Origin: Desulfobacteraceae bacterium UBA5623 | GTDB taxonomy: Bacteria; Desulfobacterota; DSM-4660; Desulfatiglandales; Desulfatiglandaceae | Assembly: GCA_002424495.1 (NCBI GenBank) | Contig: DIKH01000437.1 | Span: 1-7,394 of the forward strand | Length of the DNA stretch: 7,394 nt | Reading direction: 5' to 3' | Shown here: piece by piece, positions 1 to 5,334 of the stretch | How the letters are laid out: each line of letters opens with the position of its first letter | How positions within the stretch are numbered: the first letter of the stretch is position 1 | The notes under the pieces: generated by a model | Seen by the model: only the letters and a program-made list of their open reading frames with translations | Databases searched by the model: none | Told to the model about the DNA's origin: nothing | Translations under genes and position numbers: made by a program

Positions 1-2312
1 AGTGTGGTCATGCCGTCTTCTATGGCCTGTTTAAAGATATTTTCAGTAGTATCCGCCTTCTTGATCATCCTCTTTAGCTGCGCTGTTCCCTCCATCAATT
101 CATGTATGCCGAGCCTGCCGTAGTAACCTAAGTTTGAGCAGGCATCGCAGCCTTTCTTACGATACAGGAGAAGCTCCGGAGTGTAAGAGATCCCGGTTGT
201 GTCAAAATATTGCTTGCCATAGTATGTGACAATATCCTCGAATTCCTCTTTAGTCGGATGGTATTGAACTTTGCACTTGGGGCACAGCCTCCTGACCAGC
301 CTCTGGGCCATCACACCCAGAAAGGCATCGGAGAAGTTCAAGGCGTTTAAACCCATATCCAGCAGCCTGGTTACGGTTTCGGGGGCGCTATTGGTGTGCA
401 GGGTGGAAAAGACCAAATGACCAGTAAGGGAAGCCTCTATACCGATAGAGGCGGTTTCTTCATCGCGCATCTCACCTATCATGATTACATCCGGGTCAGC
501 CCTCAGAAAGGCGCGCATGACCCTTGCAAAATCAAGCCCGATCTGTGGTTTTACCTCTATCTGTCTCAGGCCTATCTGTGATATTTCAATAGGGTCCTCG
601 GCAGTCCATATCTTTCTTACAGGCGTGTTTATATATCCAAGGGCCGCGTGGAGTGAGGTGGTCTTGCCTGAACCGGTCGGCCCCACTACCAGCACCAGGC
701 CGTAAGGTTTGGAAATAATCTCTTTCATGATCTTCAGATTTCGCTCGATTAACCCCATCTCATCCAGCTTCATGGCCCCAGCCTTGGCCAGTATCCTCAT
801 CACTGCATCTTCAAACCCCCCTGGAGAGGGAAGTGTTGCAAGGCGGAGTTCAAAAGGAGGGATTCCTTTACGCTTGAATTTTATCTTTCCATCCTGGGGA
901 AGTCTTCTTTCGGCTATGTCGAGCCCTGCCATGATCTTGACCCTGGACAGTACCGCCTTGGCCATGGAATTTGGTATATTCATATATTCCTGGCAAAGAC
1001 CGTCTATCCGGAATCTGATATTCAGGTTTTTTGTAACAGGTGAAGGCTCAATATGGATATCTGAGGCGCTTTTGCGGTAAGCGGCCACAATGATATGATC
1101 AACCAGCTTGACGACCTTGCCCGAGGCCTCATCGTAACCGGCTGAATCATCATCTTTCTCAATCTCTTCTTCAAATGAGAGATCAGGCATCAACTCATCC
1201 ATGTCCCCGGCAGAAGAGGTTGGCACCTCCTGGTAGTTTTCACCCTTCTTACTGAAGAATCGCTTGATAAAGGCTTCGATATCTTCCTTAATCCCGACGG
1301 AAAGGATGAGCTTCTTGGTCTTCATCAGGGCCTTGATATTGTCTGTCTTGCCAAGGTTTCTGGGGTCGTCAACAAGGACTGAGACTCCCTCCTTATCCCA
1401 TGACATAGGCACCCATAGTTCATGTAACAGGAAGGTTTCTTTCAGATTGCCTAGCAGCTCAACAGGTTCTGCAATCTCTTCTGTATAAAACTTAAAGGGG
1501 CAGCCGTAATAAAGGGACAGGGATTTTCCCAATTCCTCTTTTTTTATACTGAAATGTTCTATCAGGATAAATTCAACGCTCTTGTTGAGCTTTTTGGACA
1601 TTTCCAGTGCTTTTTTCAACTGGTCGGTGTTCATCATTTCCTGATTGAGGAGATAGTCATATTTTGACCCTGTTGAAAGACTTGACATAATGAAGTTGAT
1701 TTTGTCCCTGACTTCTTCATTGCTTGGGTCAATCTCTTTGGCGGCCTGATAGAGTTTGAGTGCCTGATCATTGTGGCCGGCCTTTTCCATCTCCGACCCT
1801 GCCAGCAATTTCGCCTCTGCCTTTTCCTTATCGCCCAAATCCTTCTGATCAATTATCCGGCCGATTTCCTCCATCACAGCATGCATTGGGTGGATCTGAA
1901 GGAGGCACTGCACAAGGTCTGGTACAATTTCAGGCGCAGGGTAACCACTATCGAGCAGCTTTTCGTATTCGAAACCGGCTTCAGTAAAAAGGCCCAGTTC
2001 CTTAAATGCAAAGGCGCTATCAAGAACCGCAGTGGTATCTTCATCAATCGCCAGGGTTTCTTTGATATAAGAAAGATCCTCAGTGGAGAGCTTCTTGGAC
2101 CTTTCTTTCTCGATAAAGGCATTTTTCTTTTCCAGTTGCTCAAGTCTGGATCTGAGTTCTCCTTGTTTGTCAGTATCGAGATCCGGTGAGGTTGAAAGAA
2201 TCTGTTCATAGATGTCAATTGCCTCACCAATCAATCCCATGGACTGATATACATCCGCTTCCCTTATCTTGGCCTCAATATCAAATGTTGCATTTTCCAT
2301 GATATCTGTCAT
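1..2312 (-). CDS. PilB/GspE-family type IV pilus / type II secretion assembly ATPase with N-terminal TPR-like region (3' end cut by window)
   Basis: Cytoplasmic hexameric motor that would drive polymerisation of a type IV pilus or type II pseudopilus at the inner membrane. I translated 770 codons from ATG at 2312; the frame is open to the window edge, so the C-terminus is missing. Visible motor motifs: Walker A GPTGSGKT (residues 544-551), Asp box AEDPIE (571-576), Walker B region VIMIGEMRDEE (609-619; Met where GEIRD is usual), His box TGHLVFSTLHT (630-640), and the zinc tetracysteine C677-x2-C680 ... C722-x2-C725. Ahead of it, residues ~15-60 and ~165-200 look like TPR helices, and ~215-345 resembles the MshEN/T2SSE_N region but lacks the RLG signature of c-di-GMP binders. 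The chosen ATG has AGGA 8 nt upstream; a second ATG 12 nt downstream is weaker. PilB and GspE cannot be told apart from this sequence alone; the mglAB neighbours favour a pilus role (inference). Confidence 0.93.
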   Translation of the reverse strand, partial: MTDIMENATFDIEAKIREADVYQSMGLIGEAIDIYEQILSTSPDLDTDKQGELRSRLEQLEKKNAFIEKERSKKLSTEDLSYIKETLAIDEDTTAVLDSAFAFKELGLFTEAGFEYEKLLDSGYPAPEIVPDLVQCLLQIHPMHAVMEEIGRIIDQKDLGDKEKAEAKLLAGSEMEKAGHNDQALKLYQAAKEIDPSNEEVRDKINFIMSSLSTGSKYDYLLNQEMMNTDQLKKALEMSKKLNKSVEFILIEHFSIKKEELGKSLSLYYGCPFKFYTEEIAEPVELLGNLKETFLLHELWVPMSWDKEGVSVLVDDPRNLGKTDNIKALMKTKKLILSVGIKEDIEAFIKRFFSKKGENYQEVPTSSAGDMDELMPDLSFEEEIEKDDDSAGYDEASGKVVKLVDHIIVAAYRKSASDIHIEPSPVTKNLNIRFRIDGLCQEYMNIPNSMAKAVLSRVKIMAGLDIAERRLPQDGKIKFKRKGIPPFELRLATLPSPGGFEDAVMRILAKAGAMKLDEMGLIERNLKIMKEIISKPYGLVLVVGPTGSGKTTSLHAALGYINTPVRKIWTAEDPIEISQIGLRQIEVKPQIGLDFARVMRAFLRADPDVIMIGEMRDEETASIGIEASLTGHLVFSTLHTNSAPETVTRLLDMGLNALNFSDAFLGVMAQRLVRRLCPKCKVQYHPTKEEFEDIVTYYGKQYFDTTGISYTPELLLYRKKGCDACSNLGYYGRLGIHELMEGTAQLKRMIKKADTTENIFKQAIEDGMTT

Positions 2313-2331
2313 TTCAGTATTCCTAATTAGG

Positions 2332-2356
2332 GTCTGAACGAAAAAGCCATTCAGAC
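2332..2356. repeat. Inverted repeat (7-bp stem, 11-nt loop) just upstream of the ATPase ribosome binding site
   Basis: GTCTGAA (2332-2338) and TTCAGAC (2350-2356) are perfect inverted copies. On the transcript the hairpin would end about 8 nt before the AGGA ribosome binding site. It could be an operator or a leader stem-loop affecting translation; there is no U-tract typical of an intrinsic terminator. Confidence 0.45.
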
Positions 2357-2358
2357 AC

Positions 2359-2390
2359 AATTTTGAATTTTTACTTGTGAATTTTGAATT
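2359..2390. repeat. Two direct copies of AATTTTGAATT, 21 bp apart
   Basis: AATTTTGAATT occurs at 2359-2369 and 2380-2390. The 21-bp start-to-start spacing equals two helical turns, placing both on the same DNA face. The core AATTTTGA also occurs in the larger palindrome at 2726-2739. Either a regulator site or AT-rich coincidence. Confidence 0.4.
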
Positions 2391-2428
2391 AAAAAAGGAA
2401 CATTGTTTTAATATGTGAACCTGTTCCG

Positions 2429-2469
2429 GCCTGAATTGAGGAAACCATATTCAGGGTTTTCATTCAGGC
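2429..2469. repeat. Inverted repeat GCCTGAAT / ATTCAGGC (8-bp arms)
   Basis: GCCTGAAT (2429-2436) is the exact reverse complement of ATTCAGGC (2462-2469), with a 25-nt interval that contains another ATTCAG (2449-2454). Together with the ATTCAG at 2349-2354, this hexamer or its complement appears four times in about 120 bp of leader. It could fold in RNA or bind a dimeric protein on DNA. Confidence 0.4.
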
Positions 2470-2615
2470 ACTAATTAATAGTTGCTAATTTTCATTCATT
2501 ATATTCCACAGCAGTGCATATCTTTTCACCCCACCCCGCTTGGATTCTTTCCCCAAAATGGAATGGCATGGTGAACTGACTGGTTTTTCACGCTTAAAGT
2601 CTTAAGCAGTAATCA

Positions 2616-2631
2616 TGCCAAACGTGTGCCA
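2616..2631 (-). promoter_or_regulatory. Sigma-54 (RpoN) -24/-12 promoter for the ATPase gene
   Basis: On the minus strand the sequence reads TGGCACACGTTTGGCA. Against the family consensus TGGCAC-N5-TTGCA it has the invariant GG and GC at exactly the required 12-bp separation and one mismatch (T to G before the final GC). The predicted start is near 2605, giving a leader of about 293 nt to the ATPase ATG. Sigma-54 plus a PilR-type activator is a known mode of pilus gene control; here it is inferred from the motif. Confidence 0.7.
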
Positions 2632-2644
2632 AATGGGTTTGTAT

Positions 2645-2674
2645 ATCATATCAATCGGTTACGGTGACAGACAA
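2645..2674 (-). promoter_or_regulatory. Candidate sigma-70-type promoter upstream of the ATPase gene
   Basis: Minus strand: TTGTCT (2674-2669), an 18-bp spacer, then TATGAT (2650-2645). The spacer contains ACCGTAA, the element shared with promoters at 5118-5146 and 5201-5227. The predicted start is near 2638, immediately upstream of the sigma-54 site, so the two would act in tandem. The -35 match is only moderate. Confidence 0.4.
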
Positions 2675-2714
2675 TGAAGTATGAATGAAAATGAAGAGTA
2701 AACAGAGGGTTAGC

Positions 2715-2739
2715 CAAAATTTTGTGTCAAAATTTTGAC
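2715..2739. promoter_or_regulatory. Tandem palindrome, possible enhancer-binding-protein site
   Basis: CAAAATTTTG occurs twice, at 2715-2724 and 2728-2737, 13 bp apart. The second copy extends to a perfect 14-bp palindrome GTCAAAATTTTGAC (2726-2739). The centres lie roughly 115-130 bp upstream of the predicted sigma-54 start, the usual range for activator sites of AAA+ enhancer-binding proteins. The link to sigma-54 is inference from position. Confidence 0.45.
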
Positions 2740-2800
2740 CCATAATTTGTACTTCCGCTTACGGTATAGATGGTTCTCATCTCATTTGCAATAAAATGAA

Positions 2801-2822
2801 AAAAGGCGCTAATGCGCCTTTT
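2801..2822 (-). terminator. Rho-independent terminator of the mglB-mglA-HAMP operon
   Basis: Perfect 9-bp stem AAAAGGCGC / GCGCCTTTT around a TAAT loop. Read on the minus strand the stem is followed by a run of T. It lies about 30 bp past the stop codon of the HAMP-protein gene. The A-rich and T-rich flanks make it potentially bidirectional, but there is no plus-strand gene upstream for it to serve. Confidence 0.85.
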
Positions 2823-2851
2823 ATGTGGTGATCAATCTGTATGATGACCTC

Positions 2852-3904
2852 TTATCGGATCTTGTTCCTCATGCGCGCCATGTCATCGGCCAGGGCTCCA
2901 ATCTCACCATCTGCCTTGACGTCAATGTCCACATCTGTTTTGCCTGCGGCCATTTTTTCAATGACATCGGTCAGTGATTTGATTTTTGCCGATGTCTTGT
3001 TGCCATTCAGGTAGGCGATCAATCCTATTAAAATGATCAGACAGCCGGATATTGCAAAGACAATTGCCTTTGTTCCCTCAATCGTCATACCCAAGGTCGC
3101 TTGTAATGTCTGGTCAATCAGCGAAGGAATGCTGGTCAGTTGACAAATGTAAATATAGTTGAAACAAGCAATAATAACCAGTGGGGCTAAGACCATCAGG
3201 CCCATCATATTGCCAAGGCCAAGCCCCTTCTCCTCTCCTGTCCTGGGAGTAGGAATATCATCGCTTACCGGTTTTTCTGCCTCCTTGGCTGCAACTGATA
3301 TTTGTTCTTTTGTTTCGCCTTCTGCCTGGTCTGCAATGGGTATTGCCGGCGCCTTGGCTAAAGAATTTTTTTTAGACGCCTCGGCCCTGTCTTCTTTGGC
3401 TGTAAGTTTTTTGGCTACCAGGCGTTCTTTTAAGTTTTTGAATTTATCCACCTCTATGGCAAGGAGCTTTTTTCTCTCTTCATCGGTTATACTCTTGGTA
3501 ATGGTAATCTTTTCCAGGGCGGCATATGCCGAGTTCAGCAACCTGACAACATCCGGATCTGCACTGGCCTTTTTTGCCTTTATGTATTTTCCCACAGAAC
3601 CCAGGAGCTGAAGAAACATGTGAATGATCTTGTCATCCTGGTAGGTGACTTTTAGTTTGTCCACCTGGTCCAAGAACCGGTTCATGGTTTCGTCGCTGAT
3701 CTCCCAGTCTATGGAAAGAACAGTGGACTTTAATTCTTTCAGGGGTGTATCTTCAATGTCCTGGATATCTTCCTCAAGTGTGGGCGCCTCCTCAATCTCA
3801 CTGCTGTCTACCTCGAATTCCGGGGTTTCTTCGCCTTCACCAAAAAGGTCATCCAGACGTTTTTCCACTTCATCTACGATATCAGAATCAGTCTTATCGG
3901 CCAA
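2852..3904 (-). CDS. Two-TM membrane protein with acidic N-terminus and C-terminal HAMP domain, no output domain
   Basis: Not a family I can name. The 350-residue protein reads: acidic, probably disordered segment (1-57); helical domain (about 60-135); charged coiled-coil-prone stretch (140-180) and low-complexity linker (180-228); TM1 (about 232-253); short loop; TM2 (about 279-299); and a HAMP-like tail (300-350) with the typical ...GEIGALADDM pattern. The protein ends at the HAMP domain, with no kinase, MCP or cyclase after it. Both termini should be cytoplasmic. Start is TTG at 3904 with GGAG 6 nt upstream; that site overlaps the mglA stop (TAGGAG), leaving 9 nt between genes and implying translational coupling. 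No in-frame ATG fits as well. Operon membership suggests a membrane partner or scaffold for the MglA/MglB pair (inference). Confidence 0.9.
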   Translation of the reverse strand: MADKTDSDIVDEVEKRLDDLFGEGEETPEFEVDSSEIEEAPTLEEDIQDIEDTPLKELKSTVLSIDWEISDETMNRFLDQVDKLKVTYQDDKIIHMFLQLLGSVGKYIKAKKASADPDVVRLLNSAYAALEKITITKSITDEERKKLLAIEVDKFKNLKERLVAKKLTAKEDRAEASKKNSLAKAPAIPIADQAEGETKEQISVAAKEAEKPVSDDIPTPRTGEEKGLGLGNMMGLMVLAPLVIIACFNYIYICQLTSIPSLIDQTLQATLGMTIEGTKAIVFAISGCLIILIGLIAYLNGNKTSAKIKSLTDVIEKMAAGKTDVDIDVKADGEIGALADDMARMRNKIR

Positions 3905-3913
3905 TGGTAACTC

Positions 3914-4519
3914 CTATTTAAGTTCTTTTTCCAGAGAAGCTATTGTCATTGCGGTGATCTTCTTAAACGTTGGGATCACGCCGGTTCCAACAATGGCGCT
4001 TGCCTCGAAAAAAGGCGCCTTTAATTCGCTGTTAAGATCCTGATCTATTGTTTCAATAGGCAACACAGGGATGCCCTGTTCTTCCAGATCCCTTTTATTA
4101 TATTGCAGAACAAGAGGTGTCTGAAATATATCCTTATTGTAAGTAGCCAGGTTTTCCTTGAGATTTTCCAGAGACAGAATTGTCTTTTCTCTGCGGACAA
4201 CCGCAGAATCGCCTACAAAGACCACCCCATCAACACCCCTTAAGACCAGTTTTCTGGTGGCATTATATTTTACCTGTCCTGGGACGGTGTAAAGCTGTAT
4301 TTTGATATCATAGCCTTTTATCTTTCCCATCTCAAAAGGAAAGAAATCAAAAAACAGAGTACGGTCCCCGTGTGTCTTGATTGCAACCATCTCGGTCTTT
4401 ATACGGCGGCTCAGTTTTTTATAAATATATTCAAGATTGGTTGTCTTTCCCCCCCTGCCGGGACCATAGTAGACTATCTTTACTTGAACCTCTTTCTTTT
4501 TAAGATTTATAAAAGCCAA
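3914..4519 (-). CDS. mglA: MglA-type Ras-like small GTPase
   Basis: Polarity-determining small GTPase; in Myxococcus the GTP form marks the leading pole and recruits motility machinery. Visible motifs, numbered from the TTG at 4519 (201 aa): P-loop GPGRGGKT (19-26), switch-1 DRT (52-54) with D58, the MglA-specific switch-2 YTVPGQ (77-82), NKRD (141-144) for guanine, and ASA near 176-180. R53, T54, T78 and Q82, implicated in GTP hydrolysis and MglB binding in studied MglAs, fall at the same numbers as in the Myxococcus protein, which supports this start. It has GAGG about 9 nt upstream and gives the canonical MAFINLKKKE opening. A GTG at 4534 would add five residues but has no ribosome binding site. 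It follows mglB by 72 nt and precedes the HAMP gene by 9 nt. Confidence 0.95.
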   Translation of the reverse strand: MAFINLKKKEVQVKIVYYGPGRGGKTTNLEYIYKKLSRRIKTEMVAIKTHGDRTLFFDFFPFEMGKIKGYDIKIQLYTVPGQVKYNATRKLVLRGVDGVVFVGDSAVVRREKTILSLENLKENLATYNKDIFQTPLVLQYNKRDLEEQGIPVLPIETIDQDLNSELKAPFFEASAIVGTGVIPTFKKITAMTIASLEKELK

Positions 4520-4591
4520 AAGGTGGTACCTCACTAAAGAAGTTGTTATAATCTAGCGCATGGAGCCAATTGGGAGGGAGTGAACTTTATG

Positions 4592-4984
4592 TCAAGACTC
4601 CAGTATCTCTCTGATTTTTCCAATTGCCTTGGCAATTTTCAACCTTAAAAGCCCAAGAGAAACCTCGTTGTCAAAAATACAGACCAGCAGGAATTCGTCT
4701 AAGACTTTGCTGAAATGGATATTTTCTCTTTCACCTTTATTGAAAAGCACCGAGAATTCTTCTTCTCCTATAATTTTTGCCAGGGCATTTACCGCCCCGA
4801 AATTGGCCGCAGAGAGCGCCGCCAGTGATGGAATATCATGTTTTGTCTTACCAATCTCGTGTTCGGCGATGATATTGCCTGCCATGTCGATCAAGAGAAC
4901 ACAATGGATGCCTGCTTGGGGGAGATAATTTTCCAGAATCTCTTCAATGTCCTCAAGATGTGTTTGTTTGAGTACGTAAGCCAA
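4592..4984 (-). CDS. mglB: MglB-like Roadblock/LC7 protein, GTPase-activating partner of MglA
   Basis: The 130-residue single Roadblock/LC7 domain is shorter than Myxococcus MglB (about 159 aa), mainly at the C-terminal tail. MglB dimers bind MglA and act as its GAP, excluding active MglA from the lagging pole. Recognisable family stretches: LLIDMAGNIIAEH (30-42), LAALSAANFGAVNALAKIIG (54-73) and the C-terminal FDNEVSLGLLRLKI segment (103-116). Start is TTG at 4984, preceded by a strong AAGGGGG 6 nt upstream; the first in-frame ATG is inside the conserved beta strand at residue 34, so TTG is required. It is the first gene of the operon and is divergent from the REC-PATAN gene. Confidence 0.95.
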   Translation of the reverse strand: MAYVLKQTHLEDIEEILENYLPQAGIHCVLLIDMAGNIIAEHEIGKTKHDIPSLAALSAANFGAVNALAKIIGEEEFSVLFNKGERENIHFSKVLDEFLLVCIFDNEVSLGLLRLKIAKAIGKIREILES

Positions 4985-5034
4985 TTACAGCCCCCTTTAA
5001 GAAAAATTATGTTTTTAATAAAGTCCCCATCGAA

Positions 5035-5116
5035 CACTGTTCTATATCCATCATGGGGCCAAAGAAGTGTCAACTATTATTCAGCACTGTATATTTTTTT
5101 ATGATACACCACAGTG
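5035..5116. repeat. CACTGT direct pair and ACAGTG inverted copy near the mglB promoters
   Basis: CACTGT lies at 5035-5040 and 5085-5090, exactly 50 bp apart, and its reverse complement ACAGTG at 5111-5116. The last two form a 6-bp inverted repeat with a 20-nt interval just downstream of the better mglB promoter. Possible operator half-sites; short enough that chance cannot be excluded. Confidence 0.3.
5043..5073 (-). promoter_or_regulatory. Second, proximal candidate promoter for mglB
   Basis: Minus strand: perfect -35 TTGACA (5073-5068) followed after 19 bp by GATATA (5048-5043). The spacing is long, so this is weaker than the promoter at 5118-5146. If used, the leader to the mglB start would be about 50 nt. 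Confidence 0.3.
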
Positions 5117-5117
5117 T

Positions 5118-5146
5118 CCTATACTGAGAATTTGCTTTACGGTCAA
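5118..5146 (-). promoter_or_regulatory. Sigma-70-type promoter for the mglB-mglA-HAMP operon
   Basis: Minus strand: TTGACC (5146-5141), an ideal 17-bp spacer, then TATAGG (5123-5118). The predicted start is near 5111. The -35 box runs directly into CCGTAAA, the recurring element, so a protein bound there would overlap the polymerase contact. Confidence 0.5.
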
Positions 5147-5200
5147 GCAAGAAAGGATTAAAAGCAATAATCAGGCCAAAAAAATATTGATTTTGCCGTC

Positions 5201-5227
5201 TTGACTATACCGTAAAATTTTTATAAT
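5201..5227 (+). promoter_or_regulatory. Sigma-70-type promoter for the REC-PATAN gene
   Basis: Plus strand: TTGACT (5201-5206) and a perfect TATAAT (5222-5227). The 15-bp spacer is short for sigma-70, suggesting activator help or low basal strength. The spacer contains CTATACCGTAA (5205-5215), whose reverse complement is found exactly at 2759-2769 upstream of the ATPase gene. The leader to the ATG would be about 100 nt. Confidence 0.5.
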
Positions 5228-5334
5228 CATTCGATTATCCAATAAAATAGAAATTTTCATTTCAATAGTCAAACCCAAATGTCACATTTATCGCAGGGCG
5301 CGGGCTTTTTTAAGATCTATCACAGAGGAAATAA

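Larger units (their letters stand above)
2313..2851. other. 539-bp regulatory intergenic region between the HAMP-protein gene and the ATPase gene
   Basis: No convincing gene on either strand: the longest start-to-stop frames I found by reading are about 15-24 codons without good ribosome binding sites. The right end holds the terminator of the mglB operon. The rest is AT-rich and dense in palindromes, repeats and promoter-like elements that face the ATPase gene. The distance from the sigma-54 promoter to the ATPase start implies an untranslated leader of about 290 nt. I looked for the conserved core of a GEMM c-di-GMP riboswitch in that leader and did not see it. Confidence 0.75.
4985..5334. 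other. 350-bp divergent promoter region between mglB and the REC-PATAN gene
   Basis: AT-rich, with no credible gene. It contains one or two candidate promoters facing mglB, one facing the REC-PATAN gene, two inverted copies of TTTACGGT/ACCGTAAA (5136-5143 and 5209-5216), and three CACTGT/ACAGTG half-sites. The plus-strand ribosome binding site AGAGGAA (5324-5330) sits just before the REC-PATAN ATG. Confidence 0.7.

Noticed and set aside
1773..2230. Overlapping open frames on both strands within the ATPase N-terminal region
   Set aside because: The ATPase frame runs uninterrupted through here from ATG 2312 and encodes the TPR-like region; the others lack family resemblance and ribosome binding sites.
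2489..2532. 14-codon leader peptide starting at GTG on the minus strand
   Set aside because: Fits only a G-rich stretch as ribosome binding site, shows no regulatory codon run, and is too short to support without conservation data.
2526..2556. G-rich minus-strand segment as a G-quadruplex
   Set aside because: Only three GGGG tracts are present with one long loop; a four-tract pattern is not met.
2313..2605. GEMM (c-di-GMP) riboswitch in the ATPase leader
   Set aside because: Expected because GEMM switches control pilus genes in some deltaproteobacteria, but the conserved CGCAAAGCC-type core and paired helices are not visible.
3159..3611. Open frame of 150 codons on the plus strand inside the HAMP-protein gene
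   Set aside because: It lies wholly antisense to a gene with clear domain structure and ribosome binding site; its translation has no recognisable domain and no plausible promoter.
4520..4534. GTG at 4534 as the mglA start
   Set aside because: It has no ribosome binding site and adds MRYHL ahead of the canonical MglA opening; the TTG at 4519 has GAGG upstream and restores family residue numbering.
5292..5310. GC-rich stretch followed by TTTTTT as a terminator before the REC-PATAN gene
   Set aside because: No stem longer than 3 bp can form, and a terminator here would block the gene's own promoter.
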